This document shows positions 1 through 7,931 of a stretch of DNA of 64,000 nt, piece by piece. The stretch comes from CAZEPT01 sp964626965 (GTDB lineage Bacteria > Patescibacteriota > Minisyncoccia > Phycocordibacterales > UBA9973), in NCBI GenBank assembly GCA_964626965.1, contig CAZVHB010000003.1, forward strand, positions 1 through 64,000, written 5' to 3'. Under the pieces are notes generated by a model. It had not been told where the DNA came from. It ran no database searches and was given only the letters and a program-made list of their open reading frames with translations. Position 1 is the stretch's first letter. The number at the start of each line of letters is the position of its first letter. A program made the translations under genes and the position numbers.

Positions 1-280
1 CAACGTGACCTGGAGTGTCAATGATATTTATTTGTAGTTGCTCATTTGTTTTTGGATGTGTCCAAAAACAAGTAGTAGCAGCAGAAGTAATAGTAATACC
101 TCTTTCTTGCTCTTGTTCCATCCAGTCCATCGTTGCTGCACCTTCATGCACTTCACCGATTTTGTGGTTTACACCAGTATAGTAAAGCACACGTTCTGTA
201 CTTGTAGTTTTACCCGCATCAATGTGCGCGATAATCCCAAAGTTTCGTACTTTCTCTAGAGGATAGTCTCTTGTGTCCAT
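1..280 (-). CDS. fusA: Elongation factor G, N-terminal part (runs off the window)
   Basis: This GTPase drives ribosomal translocation in the cytoplasm. About 93 N-terminal residues are present. They show the G1 loop AHIDAGKTT near residues 18-26, the switch I motif RGITITSA near residue 60, and the G3 motif DTPGH at the window edge. The start is the ATG at 278-280, giving MDTRDYPLEKVRNFG, a typical EF-G beginning. It lies 73 nt downstream of rpsG on the same strand, giving the usual str-operon order rpsL-rpsG-fusA. The rest of the gene lies outside the window. Confidence 0.97.
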   Translation of the reverse strand, partial: MDTRDYPLEKVRNFGIIAHIDAGKTTSTERVLYYTGVNHKIGEVHEGAATMDWMEQEQERGITITSAATTCFWTHPKTNEQLQINIIDTPGHV

Positions 281-353
281 AGTTTAGTTATAAAATTAAA
301 ATTATAATAAGTTAAAATTTAAAAAGAGCGTAGAAAATAAGCTAGACTTTTTT

Positions 354-821
354 CTACCAAGCAAAGTGAGCGAAGGCCTTATTAGACTCTGCCATTTTGT
401 GAGTATCATCACGCTTCTTCACAGCAACACCTTCTTTTTTACTTGCACCGATGAGTTCATCAGCCAAAAGAATGTGCATTGGTTTTCCTTTACCATTTCG
501 AGCAGCAGCGATAATCCATCGGAACGCAAGGTTTTGTCTTCGTTCTGGACGAACTTCTCGTGGAACTTGATAGTTTGCTCCACCAATACGACGTGAACGT
601 ACTTCCATCACTGGAGCAACGTTATCAATCGCCATAGTAAAGACTTCCATTGGTTCAAGACCAGTTTTTTCTTTGATTACATCAAAAGCACCGTACACTA
701 TTTTGCGTGCAGTTTCTTTTTTTCCATCCCACATAACACCGTTGATGAATTTACTCAAGACGAGTGAATCATGCATGATATCTGGTTTTGGGATATTACG
801 ATTTGTTACTTTTCTTCGCAT
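354..821 (-). CDS. rpsG: 30S ribosomal protein S7 (uS7)
   Basis: S7 is a primary 16S rRNA binder that organises the head of the small subunit. The product has 155 residues, the usual length, and begins MRRKVTNRNIPKPD. Typical S7 features are the segments KFINGVMWDGKK and EVRSRRIGGANYQVP and the basic C-terminal part around RWIIAAARNGKGKPM. The ATG is preceded by an AT run (ATATAT) and no Shine-Dalgarno sequence is visible. It sits between rpsL (37 nt upstream) and fusA. Confidence 0.98.
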   Translation of the reverse strand: MRRKVTNRNIPKPDIMHDSLVLSKFINGVMWDGKKETARKIVYGAFDVIKEKTGLEPMEVFTMAIDNVAPVMEVRSRRIGGANYQVPREVRPERRQNLAFRWIIAAARNGKGKPMHILLADELIGASKKEGVAVKKRDDTHKMAESNKAFAHFAW

Positions 822-858
822 ATATATTTATTTCAAATTAAGTTGCTATTTCAGAAAA

Positions 859-1287
859 TTATTTCTTGGCAGCGTCTTTCTTTGGTTTCTTAGTTCCGTA
901 TAGTGAACGACCTTTTCTTCTTTTATCTACTCCAGTTGCATCGAGACGTCCTCGTACGATGTGATATCGTACTCCGATCAAGTCCTTCACACGTCCTCCA
1001 CGGATCATTACCACAGAGTGTTCTTGAAGTGTGTGACCCATTCCTGGGATGTAGGCTGTTACTTCTTGTCCATTAGAAAGTCGAACACGCGCAATCTTTC
1101 GAAGCGCTGAGTTAGGTTTCTTTGGTGTTGTTGTTGTTACTTTTGTACATACTCCACGTTTGAAAGGAGCAGGATATGACACTGGTTTGTTGTGGATTGT
1201 ATTGAATCCTTTACCGAGTGCAACAGCCTTACTTTTCTTTACAACGTTCTTACGTGGTTTGCGTACGAGTTGGCTTATTGTTGGCAT
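859..1287 (-). CDS. rpsL: 30S ribosomal protein S12 (uS12)
   Basis: S12 sits at the decoding centre of the 30S subunit. The product has 142 residues. The conserved loop TTTTPKKPNSALRK is present with the lysine associated with streptomycin response in this family, followed by the GRVKDLIGVRYHIVRG block. The C-terminal tail is short and lysine-rich (KKPKKDAAKK). It is the first gene of the str operon here, so its promoter should lie in 1288-1600. Confidence 0.98.
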   Translation of the reverse strand: MPTISQLVRKPRKNVVKKSKAVALGKGFNTIHNKPVSYPAPFKRGVCTKVTTTTPKKPNSALRKIARVRLSNGQEVTAYIPGMGHTLQEHSVVMIRGGRVKDLIGVRYHIVRGRLDATGVDKRRKGRSLYGTKKPKKDAAKK

Positions 1288-1349
1288 ATTGTAATAAAAT
1301 TAAACGAAATAAAAAATGTCTTCACAGAGTGAAGCAATAGTTATTTTCG

Positions 1350-1379
1350 CATGATAAAAAACTATTATTTCTAATAGTT
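1350..1379 (-). promoter_or_regulatory. Terminator-like hairpin in the rpsL leader
   Basis: On the minus strand the 8-bp stem AACTATTA/TAATAGTT has a GAAA-type loop (AACTATTA-GAAA-TAATAGTT). It is followed by TTTTTTATC and sits about 65 nt before the rpsL start. The stem is almost all A-U, so it is weak. It could be a leader hairpin or attenuator of the str operon. No r-protein leader family was recognised, so the function is inference. Confidence 0.35.
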
Positions 1380-1529
1380 CACCATACCTTGTGCGGGTTC
1401 AGACTCCACGCAGTAGATTGAGGCGAACGAAGAGAAGGATTTTTAGTGTGTGATACACGATTTAAAAAGATAAAAGCGTATATCATGCACCAAAACCCCT
1501 ATGCAACTCGGGCATTTTGAAGATTTTGC

Positions 1530-1554
1530 CCATAAGCCGTCTCAAAGCTTATGG
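1530..1554. other. Hairpin in the 1288-1599 intergenic region
   Basis: CCATAAGC at 1530-1537 pairs perfectly with GCTTATGG at 1547-1554 across a 9-nt loop. The rest of 1288-1599 holds no gene that I can support. It probably contains the str-operon promoter and leader, but no convincing -35/-10 pair was found. Confidence 0.4.
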
Positions 1555-1585
1555 ATTAAAAATAGCATAAAAACCTAAAAAAGGC

Positions 1586-1610
1586 AAATAAAAACACCCC
1601 TAATGGGGTG
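1586..1610 (-). terminator. Intrinsic terminator containing the stop codon of the upstream gene
   Basis: On the minus strand the hairpin is CACCCC-ATTA-GGGGTG followed by TTTTTATTT. The TAG stop (1600-1602) of the gene at 1600-2094 lies at the loop and 3' arm of this terminator, so translation ends inside the terminator stem. Confidence 0.8.
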
Positions 1611-2094
1611 ATTTTCTTTTAAATTTAGTGAAGATTATGTCTATCCTATTTTTGAGCATATATGTGTGCACCCTATCGGCAAGATAATACTCTATACAGA
1701 AGGTAGAAAAGACTATTAAAAGCACCGTCACGACCGAGAGTTTCGCTGATAAAATAACAATCGTTGAAAAAACAAAGACACCCTGACAGATGTAGTACAG
1801 TGTGTTTAAAATAATCCACATAACCCAAGAATCTTTAAAATAGTCATGGAGTATTATCTTTCGCCAGTTTATCTCATATGTTTTGTTTTGGTACAAAGTC
1901 ACTGTTGCATTACACATTTTAATACAAGCAAAAAAACAAAGCACAGGAAATACATAGTCCGGTGGTGCAACTGCATGACGAAAAAAATCAAATGCCAGAG
2001 GAAACATTCCTAAACTACATATTCCACACACAAAGCTCAAAGCCATGCCAGTGATAGATGATAGGTTCGTTAAAGTAAGTCGTTGATTCTTCAT
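1600..2094 (-). CDS. Unknown membrane protein with about four helices
   Basis: I do not recognise this family. From the ATG at 2092-2094 (MKNQRLTLTNLSS) the product has 164 residues. It has hydrophobic stretches near residues 12-32, 40-60, 90-115 and 120-140, separated by short charged loops, so it is an integral membrane protein. The frame stays open upstream to a TTG at 2125-2127. The ATG is preferred because the preceding ATATAT matches many starts in this window. It is followed by a terminator that includes its own stop codon. Confidence 0.6.
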   Translation of the reverse strand: MKNQRLTLTNLSSITGMALSFVCGICSLGMFPLAFDFFRHAVAPPDYVFPVLCFFACIKMCNATVTLYQNKTYEINWRKIILHDYFKDSWVMWIILNTLYYICQGVFVFSTIVILSAKLSVVTVLLIVFSTFCIEYYLADRVHTYMLKNRIDIIFTKFKRKSPH

Positions 2095-2164
2095 ATATAT
2101 AGTTTTTGGGTGAATATAAAAGGACAAGCAATTAGTTTCAAGAATAGCATGGAGAGGTTTTTAT

Positions 2165-2203
2165 AACAACAGCGGGGCGCCCGAAGGGCGTCCCGCTGTT
2201 GTT
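2165..2203. terminator. Long hairpin (18-bp arms, GAA loop), family member 1
   Basis: Arms 2165-2182 and 2186-2203 are complementary except for one G/T wobble position. The core is GGGGCGCCC-GAA-GGGCGTCCC, flanked by AACAACAGC/GCTGTTGTT. It lies just past the 3' end of the minus-strand gene 2235-2783. It resembles the hairpins at 30312, 35413, 43450, 44179, 53778 and 57821. It probably terminates transcription. Confidence 0.7.
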
Positions 2204-2234
2204 AGTCACAATAAGTTAAGTATGTTTTATCTAC

Positions 2235-2783
2235 TTAGTAAGTCATACATTTTTGACCTGGAGGGCAAGCAGGAGGAGTATTTCTTGATCCAAAAAATGA
2301 TCGCATGTATGTTATACAGAAAAACAATAGTATAAAAAATAAAATCGCTATCTGTATTCTAAAAAGTGTTTTGAGAGAAGATTTTACTAATAAAATAACT
2401 GATAATAATAATGAGATGATAACCATCATTACACCTACTAAAACAGGTCCATTAAAAAGATACACCTTAAAAGAGGATAGTATAAAACTCACAAAAAAAC
2501 CTAGTGATTGAAAGAAAATGAGACCAATTGACGGTACAAACAATGTTCCTACCATTATTTTATATTTACCCCATTTATATAAACCAAATTGTATTGCAAA
2601 GATACTCAGTAAAATAATGAAAGACACCGCTAGTGGTTGAATCCGTGACAAGTCAGCGATAGAAAGTAAGAAAATAAAACAAGAGACATAGATAACAATT
2701 AACATGCTCAGAAAATATTTTGCATAACGAGCGTCTGGTTTTTTTTCTATATCAATTTGCGTAACTTGATTTTGTGGTTCCAT
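2235..2783 (-). CDS. Unknown membrane protein, five helices, CPPGQKC tail
   Basis: I do not recognise this family. The 182-residue product starts with a polar stretch of about 20 residues (MEPQNQVTQIDIEKK). It then has hydrophobic segments near residues 25-45, 50-70, 78-98, 108-135 and 140-162, and ends in a Cys-containing extracytoplasmic or cytoplasmic tail, PPACPPGQKCMTY. The Cys pair may be redox active or lipid-linked, but nothing shows this. It is the gene upstream of the 1600-2094 membrane gene, with a long hairpin between them. Confidence 0.6.
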   Translation of the reverse strand: MEPQNQVTQIDIEKKPDARYAKYFLSMLIVIYVSCFIFLLSIADLSRIQPLAVSFIILLSIFAIQFGLYKWGKYKIMVGTLFVPSIGLIFFQSLGFFVSFILSSFKVYLFNGPVLVGVMMVIISLLLSVILLVKSSLKTLFRIQIAILFFILLFFCITYMRSFFGSRNTPPACPPGQKCMTY

Positions 2784-2799
2784 ATTTTAATTGTAACAG

Positions 2800-3579
2800 T
2801 TAGGATACTTGGGTCAATATTTCTGGATCCCCGCTCGTGATGAGTACGGTATGTTCAAAGTGTGCGGCGCGAGATCTGTCTTTGGTCACCACGGTATATC
2901 CATCAGCGAGAACATCTATTGCCGGAGAGCCTAGTGTAAACATCGGCTCAATAGCAATAATCATACCAGGTTTCAAAAGTGCTCCAGTTCCCTTCTTTCC
3001 AAAATTTGGTATATATGGATCTTCATGAATATGAATACCAACACCATGACCAGAGAGCTCTTTCACATTTCCATAGCCATTTTTTGAAGCAAACGCTCCA
3101 ACCGTCGCGCTAATATCACCAACTCTGTTCCCCGCGCGAGCCATATCAATACCCGCAAACAATGCATCTTGCGTGACTTTGAGGAGTTTTTTTTCTTTCT
3201 CCGTTCCTGTATCATCACCGACAATCAGCGTCACTGCATGATCAGCAAAATATCCTTTATGAGAAAGACCAAGATCGAGTGATACTACATCACCTTCTTT
3301 CAAAACCTTATCTTTCTTTGGAATACCATGCACGATTTCATTATTTACTGATACACAAAGAGAATTTGGAAATGGTTTATGATGCATGTCTGGTTTGTAG
3401 TTTTTGAACGCAGGAACATCTCCGTCTGCTCGAATTAACTCTTCAGCATACGTGTCGAGCTCAAGTGCAGTTACACCAGGGACCGCACGCTCTGCCACAG
3501 ACGCTAAAATAGCACCGAGCCTGTGCCCCGCTTCTCGAATAAGCTCTATTTGTTCTTCTGTTTTAATAAAAATAGACAT
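2800..3579 (-). CDS. map: Methionine aminopeptidase, type I
   Basis: This M24 metalloenzyme removes the initiator methionine from nascent proteins. The 259 residues contain the metal-ligand blocks LDLGLSHKGYFADHAVTL, ELSGHGVGIHIHEDP and IAIEPMFTLG, and a final His-to-Glu region (HFEHTVLIT). The start MSIFIKTEEQIELIREAGH is standard. It lies 2 nt after the stop of the kinase gene at 3582-4274, in the adk-kinase-map order that resembles the adk-map order beside secY in many bacteria. Confidence 0.97.
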   Translation of the reverse strand: MSIFIKTEEQIELIREAGHRLGAILASVAERAVPGVTALELDTYAEELIRADGDVPAFKNYKPDMHHKPFPNSLCVSVNNEIVHGIPKKDKVLKEGDVVSLDLGLSHKGYFADHAVTLIVGDDTGTEKEKKLLKVTQDALFAGIDMARAGNRVGDISATVGAFASKNGYGNVKELSGHGVGIHIHEDPYIPNFGKKGTGALLKPGMIIAIEPMFTLGSPAIDVLADGYTVVTKDRSRAAHFEHTVLITSGDPEILTQVS

Positions 3580-3581
3580 AG

Positions 3582-4274
3582 TTATTTTGTAATCTGTGTT
3601 CCTTCAAATGGAAGCCCTCGAACAACATTTTCTAGTTGATCAATTCTTGTTCCATCTAAAATAGACACACTGATGTTAGATTCTTCAGCCAGTTTTGATG
3701 CAATAGGATCAAACGGAGAATGTAGCCCTGCCTCCCAACTCTCTGGAATAAGTGTGCGGTATTCTGACCATGTCGTCTTCTCAATCTGTACTGCATCTTC
3801 ATATTTTTTTGGATCTTTTGTGTAGACGTGACTAATGTTTGAAATATTAATTACTTGTGTCACACCAACATTTTTTGCGTAGAGCACTGCATCATAGTCT
3901 GTACTCCAGCCTGGTTTCCAACCGGAACCGATGATAATAGGTTTTGTTGTCGTTGGAAGAATATTTGGATCGGTAATAATATCCACGCATGCTAATTCAC
4001 CAAAAATCTGTTGTATAAACAATGCGTTTACTTTTGTCAGAGAAATACCGAGCCAATCTTTTTCTTCTTGCGTCTTATTATCAGAAATTTTTTCAAGTGC
4101 TTCGATATACATACGACAGACTTTTCCTCCACCAGTAAAAAGAGTAAATGTATATCCTTCAACAACGAGACGTTCAATAAATTGCTTGAAAGAAATCACA
4201 AACTCTGTATCGATATGATCTGGAACAATGAGTGATCCACCAAGAGACATTACAATGTGCTTTGTCTTATCCAT
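3582..4274 (-). CDS. pyrH: Amino-acid-kinase family protein, probable UMP kinase
   Basis: The 230-residue product has the amino-acid-kinase fold: MSLGGSLIVP near residues 9-18 for phosphate binding, FTGGGKVCRMY near residue 47, and the acceptor and ATP region GSGWKPGWSTDYDAVLYA near residues 116-133. The Asp-Tyr-Asp ATP loop and the Gly-rich N-terminus best match UMP kinases, which convert UMP to UDP. The sequence is divergent from the common bacterial PyrH and the symbol is by analogy. The start overlaps the end of adk by 8 nt, implying translational coupling. Confidence 0.75.
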   Translation of the reverse strand: MDKTKHIVMSLGGSLIVPDHIDTEFVISFKQFIERLVVEGYTFTLFTGGGKVCRMYIEALEKISDNKTQEEKDWLGISLTKVNALFIQQIFGELACVDIITDPNILPTTTKPIIIGSGWKPGWSTDYDAVLYAKNVGVTQVINISNISHVYTKDPKKYEDAVQIEKTTWSEYRTLIPESWEAGLHSPFDPIASKLAEESNISVSILDGTRIDQLENVVRGLPFEGTQITK

Positions 4275-4878
4275 GAAAGATATTTGTTAATGCTTGTAAA
4301 ACATTTTGGTGTACTTGGTCAGGCGTCGGCATGCCATCTATTTCCAAATACGTAAAAAACGGATCCGTTTTTATAGCTTCCATGACAGGCACAACAGCCC
4401 GATCGTATTCCTCTTGCCTTTTCAGAGCACCTTCCTTACTGTCATCAGCGCGCCCAGTACTCCGCAATAAAATTCTTCGTACAACTTCTTCCCTGGTGAC
4501 AGAAATATCGATGACAATTGCATTTGTTTTATCTAAATACGCCAAGAGTGCTTGAAGTTCATAAAGTTGAGCAAGCGACCGCGGATACCCGTCAAAGAAG
4601 AGATGGTCCGTCGTATTGACTGTTTTGAATATATCACTAAATAAAAGTGTGGTCGCGAAAAAATCAGGCTGATAATTACCTTCTGCAATGGATTGTTTAA
4701 CAAGACGAGAGAAGTGACTGTCAGCTTTGAAAAATTCTCTGAATTTATCACCACAATTGTAATATTGTTGATTTATATTCGGTTGAGTCTCTTTCAAGTG
4801 TGTTCGTAATAGTTCAATCTGAGTACCTTTTCCAGAACCGGACCGACCCATAATGATGAATACTTGTGGTTTTTCCAT
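4267..4878 (-). CDS. adk: Adenylate kinase
   Basis: The enzyme interconverts ATP, AMP and ADP. From the ATG at 4876-4878 (MEKPQVFIIMGRSG) the product has 203 residues. The P-loop GRSGSGKGTQ is at residues 11-20 and FDGYPRSLAQ is the AMP-site motif. The LID region around RADDSKEGALKRQEEYD is short, without a zinc-binding insertion. The frame is open to a TTG at 4893, but that codon lies upstream of a TATAAT at 4885-4890. This -10-like box sits exactly 6 nt before the ATG, which suggests a leaderless mRNA and supports the ATG start. Confidence 0.95.
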   Translation of the reverse strand: MEKPQVFIIMGRSGSGKGTQIELLRTHLKETQPNINQQYYNCGDKFREFFKADSHFSRLVKQSIAEGNYQPDFFATTLLFSDIFKTVNTTDHLFFDGYPRSLAQLYELQALLAYLDKTNAIVIDISVTREEVVRRILLRSTGRADDSKEGALKRQEEYDRAVVPVMEAIKTDPFFTYLEIDGMPTPDQVHQNVLQALTNIFHG

Positions 4879-4884
4879 ACTTTT

Positions 4885-4890
4885 ATTATA
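4885..4890 (-). promoter_or_regulatory. Extended -10 box of adk, 6 nt before the ATG
   Basis: TATAAT on the minus strand is followed by AAAAGT and then the adk ATG. Transcription would begin at or next to the A of the start codon. No convincing -35 hexamer is visible. The box lies after the bidirectional terminator at 4924-4951, so adk would have its own promoter. Confidence 0.6.
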
Positions 4891-4923
4891 CAATATTATT
4901 TTTATAAATTCCCTAAACGCACT

Positions 4924-4951
4924 AAAAAATCCGCCTTGCGACGGATTTTTT
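4924..4951. terminator. Bidirectional terminator between secY and adk
   Basis: AAAAAATCCG at 4924-4933 pairs perfectly with CGGATTTTTT at 4942-4951 over an 8-nt loop. It begins 3 nt after the secY stop codon and ends the ribosomal-protein/secY transcript. Confidence 0.85.
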
Positions 4952-4953
4952 AA

Positions 4954-6225
4954 TTAATACGCTTTCATTGAAAGCTGTGCGTCACTTTTTTTCAAAATAT
5001 CAACAACAACAGAAACAACGATAAGAAGTGCTGTTCCCCCAATAGCAATTGTCGTAATACCAGTTATCTTTTGGATAATCAGCGGTAAAACAGCAATGAT
5101 TGAAAGGAAGAGTGCTCCGATAAGCGTAATACGTCCTACGATATTTCCAATATACTTCTCTGTTGCATCGCCTGGACGAATACCAGGAACGAAGGCACCA
5201 CTTTTTGAGAGATTCTGAGCCATTTGTTTTGGATCAAAAGTCACGGCAGTGTAGAAATACGTAAAGAAGAATACGAAAACGAAATAAAAGATAACATATG
5301 TCAGAGATTGCTGGGTGAATCGAGACAAGTGGGTTCCGATAGTACCAATTATCCCTGCTTTACTTACTAGGAATGATCCAATAAGTTGTGGAATCATGAG
5401 AATTGAGAGCGCAAAGATGATTGGCATAACACCAGCTTGGTTAATACGAATTGGCACATAGGTACTCACATTTCCTCCAACACTTGATCCTCCTGCACCT
5501 TGTCGCGCATACGTTACTGGGATTGGTCGTTCAGCTTCAGTAACAAATACAACACCGGCAATAATCAGAAGCCCGACAACAGCAAACACAACATAGGTCG
5601 GTAGACTACTTGGGTCATACGTGAACAAAAATTGTCCAACACTTTGAGGAATCGCTGCAACAATACCTGCAAAGATAATAAGTGATGTTCCATTTCCAAT
5701 ACCATGTTCTGAAATACGGTCAGCGATCCAGAGAAGGAACATCGTTCCTGCAACTGCAATCGTAATGTTTATCATTTTCAAAGAGAGACTCAGTGTACTA
5801 ATTGCACCTTGTCTTTCAAGAAGTGTTAGAAGTGCGAACCCTTGCAAAAATGCGAGTGGGATCGTAATCCAACGTGAAATTTTTGCAAATTTCTTTCGTC
5901 CAATTTCCCCATCTTCTTGATACATCTGTTTAATCTTTGGGAATATCACCGTCAAAAGTTGCATAATAATAGATGCAGTAATGTACGGACCAACGCCGAG
6001 CATCACAAGAGAAAGATTATTTAATCCTCCTCCTGAGAAGACGTTGAGTATTCCAAAGAATTGGTTATTCTCCAAAAATCCTGCGAGACGTTGTGTGTCT
6101 ACACCTGGAATTGGAATGTTCGCAAAGAGTTTAAAGACGACAAACATTGCGAGCACAAAGAGGACTTTGTTTCGAAGTGTTTTATCACCGAAAAATTCTT
6201 TTGTTTTTTTAATAATTGTATTCAT
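4954..6225 (-). CDS. secY: Protein translocase subunit SecY
   Basis: SecY forms the protein-conducting channel of the cytoplasmic membrane with SecE and SecG. The product has 423 residues and about ten hydrophobic helices. Landmarks are FKLFANIPIPGVD after helix 1, the plug region LNVFSGGGLNNLSLVMLGVGPYI (described here as positions 57-79), GNGTSLIIFAGIV near residue 177 and the cytoplasmic loop with RQGAGG near residue 241. It is 5 nt after rplO, as in the spc operon, and ends at a strong terminator. Confidence 0.98.
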   Translation of the reverse strand: MNTIIKKTKEFFGDKTLRNKVLFVLAMFVVFKLFANIPIPGVDTQRLAGFLENNQFFGILNVFSGGGLNNLSLVMLGVGPYITASIIMQLLTVIFPKIKQMYQEDGEIGRKKFAKISRWITIPLAFLQGFALLTLLERQGAISTLSLSLKMINITIAVAGTMFLLWIADRISEHGIGNGTSLIIFAGIVAAIPQSVGQFLFTYDPSSLPTYVVFAVVGLLIIAGVVFVTEAERPIPVTYARQGAGGSSVGGNVSTYVPIRINQAGVMPIIFALSILMIPQLIGSFLVSKAGIIGTIGTHLSRFTQQSLTYVIFYFVFVFFFTYFYTAVTFDPKQMAQNLSKSGAFVPGIRPGDATEKYIGNIVGRITLIGALFLSIIAVLPLIIQKITGITTIAIGGTALLIVVSVVVDILKKSDAQLSMKAY

Positions 6226-6230
6226 ACGAA

Positions 6231-6758
6231 TTACTTCTTAGCTTTTGGTGTACTTTTTTTCGCAGATTCTGCTTTCGGCTTCCCTCCGGTTCCACCTTTT
6301 TCTTTTTTGATAACTCTCTTTACAACATGAGCCACTGTTCCACCAGAAGCAGTAATTGTTGCTTCTGCGGTTTTTGATACAGAACAATGTTCAAAACTAA
6401 GTTTTTTGGAAAGTGTTCCTTTATTGAGAATTTTTACCAATCGAAGTGCGTGACCTTTTGTCGCAGTTACTCCTTTTGCTTTCAATGTATCTGGATTTAC
6501 AGTCTCACCTGCGTTATATACTTTTTCAATAAATTCAAAAGTTACAACAGTTGGAGAGGTTTTTCGTGAATTAAATTTGTATCCACGAAGTTTTGGAAGT
6601 TTCTTAATGATATCTCGAAATTCTGGACGTTTTTTGTTTCCCGCACGAGCACCTTGCCCTTTTGTTCCCCGACCAGAAGTCTTACCACGTTTTCCTCCAC
6701 GTCCAATTTGGACTGCTTTTTTTAAGTGTGTAGTTGCTTTAACATCATGAGTTTGCAT
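6231..6758 (-). CDS. rplO: 50S ribosomal protein L15 (uL15)
   Basis: L15 is a late-assembling 23S rRNA binder. The 175 residues include the Gly/Arg-rich N-terminal segment GRGGKRGKTSGRGTKGQGAR and the globular C-terminal part up to HVVKRVIKKE. A lysine-rich tail of about 25 residues (GTGGKPKAESAKKSTPKAKK) is longer than usual. It starts 3 nt after the rpsE stop with no rpmD (L30) between them, unlike most other bacteria but as in CPR genomes. Confidence 0.97.
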   Translation of the reverse strand: MQTHDVKATTHLKKAVQIGRGGKRGKTSGRGTKGQGARAGNKKRPEFRDIIKKLPKLRGYKFNSRKTSPTVVTFEFIEKVYNAGETVNPDTLKAKGVTATKGHALRLVKILNKGTLSKKLSFEHCSVSKTAEATITASGGTVAHVVKRVIKKEKGGTGGKPKAESAKKSTPKAKK

Positions 6759-6761
6759 ATT

Positions 6762-7574
6762 CTAACTCTGTGTTTCATTAGTTGTTGCGACCTCTTTTGG
6801 CATTTCATCAAAAGTAATTTTTGGCATTCTCTTTTGAGCAAATTCAGAAAGCGCCACAACAGTTGCGCGAGCATTGTTGAGTTTGTTTTTTGAACCTGAA
6901 TGAAACTTTGCAGTAACATTTTTAAGACCACCAATCTTCAAGATATCTCGAGCTGCAGAACCTGCAACAAGTCCCTTACCGCGGTTAGGCATGAGTTGAA
7001 CTTTTGAAGTTGCGTATTTTGCATTCACATCGTATGGAAGTGAAAATTCTTTTGTGAGCTTGAGTTTTACCAAATTTTTCTTGGCATTTTTTAATGCTTT
7101 TTGAATAGCGTTTGATGTATCGATTGATTTCCCTGTACCAACACCAATAGAGCCTTTTTTGTCTCCAATGATCATAGATACTGCGAATGACAAACGTCGT
7201 CCACCAGAAACCACACGAACCACACGTCGAATTGAGAGAATTTTTTGTTCAAATTCTGGACGTGTATTCTCAAAACTACCACGTCGTCCGCGATCTCCAC
7301 CTGGGCGACGGATTGGCTTACCATCTGGTCCTTTTTCATCAGCCTTAAATGGACGTTTGAAATTTGAACGACCTTGTGGTGCGCCTGTACTTGTTCCAGT
7401 ACGAGGAGAGTGTGCTCCACGTGATGAAATAGGTCGTGCTGCTTGTGGGCGAGAGATCGCTGGTCGAGCTGTTGCAGCTGCTACTGGAGTAGCGGGAGCA
7501 TTTTCTGTTACAACAGGAGCTTCTTCGACTACGACAGTTTCTCCTTCTATAATTTTTTCTTGTTCTTCAGACAT
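6762..7574 (-). CDS. rpsE: 30S ribosomal protein S5 with a long N-terminal extension
   Basis: S5 helps translational fidelity and binds at the 30S back. The conserved core begins near residue 105 (FEQKILSIRRVVRVVSGG) and includes GDKKGSIGVGTGKS and the C-terminal domain with LMPNRGKGLVAGSAARDIL. The total of 270 residues is about 100 longer than usual. The extra N-terminus is first acidic (MSEEQEKIIEGET), then rich in Ala, Pro, Arg and Gly, so it is probably disordered. It lies 6 nt after rplR. Confidence 0.97.
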   Translation of the reverse strand: MSEEQEKIIEGETVVVEEAPVVTENAPATPVAAATARPAISRPQAARPISSRGAHSPRTGTSTGAPQGRSNFKRPFKADEKGPDGKPIRRPGGDRGRRGSFENTRPEFEQKILSIRRVVRVVSGGRRLSFAVSMIIGDKKGSIGVGTGKSIDTSNAIQKALKNAKKNLVKLKLTKEFSLPYDVNAKYATSKVQLMPNRGKGLVAGSAARDILKIGGLKNVTAKFHSGSKNKLNNARATVVALSEFAQKRMPKITFDEMPKEVATTNETQS

Positions 7575-7580
7575 ATATTT

Positions 7581-7928
7581 TTAGAATGTTAAACCTGCCT
7601 CGCGTGCGCTGTCAGCAAGTGTTTTAATACGACCACTATATTTAAATCCATTTCTATCAAATACTACTGTTGTAATATTTTTTGACTTTGCAGCTTCGGC
7701 AATTTTCTTTCCGATCATCACTGCGCGTTCCATTTTTGTTCCTTTTTTCAAAGTAACATCACTCGCACTTGCGAGAGTTTTTCCAGATGCATCATCAATC
7801 AACTGTGCGTAAATACACACATTTGAACGGTACACAGACAAACGAGGTTTTACTTCAGTACCTGAGATAGTAGATCGGATTTTTCTTTTTAAGCGAAGAC
7901 GCTTTTCATTTTTTGTTGCTGTTGCCAT
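7581..7928 (-). CDS. rplR: 50S ribosomal protein L18 (uL18)
   Basis: L18 binds 5S rRNA and helps place it in the large subunit. The 115 residues include the basic N-terminus KNEKRLRLKRKIRSTISG, PRLSVYRSNVCIYAQLIDD and the C-terminal FDRNGFKYSGRIKTLADSAREAG. Length and order (after rplF, before rpsE) are standard. The start codon is preceded by TATAT rather than a Shine-Dalgarno sequence. Confidence 0.97.
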   Translation of the reverse strand: MATATKNEKRLRLKRKIRSTISGTEVKPRLSVYRSNVCIYAQLIDDASGKTLASASDVTLKKGTKMERAVMIGKKIAEAAKSKNITTVVFDRNGFKYSGRIKTLADSAREAGLTF

Positions 7929-7931
7929 ATA

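Noticed and set aside
1395..1425. GGTTCAGACTCC resembling a tRNA T arm
   Set aside because: The loop lacks the conserved A58, and no acceptor, anticodon or D arm can be placed around it.
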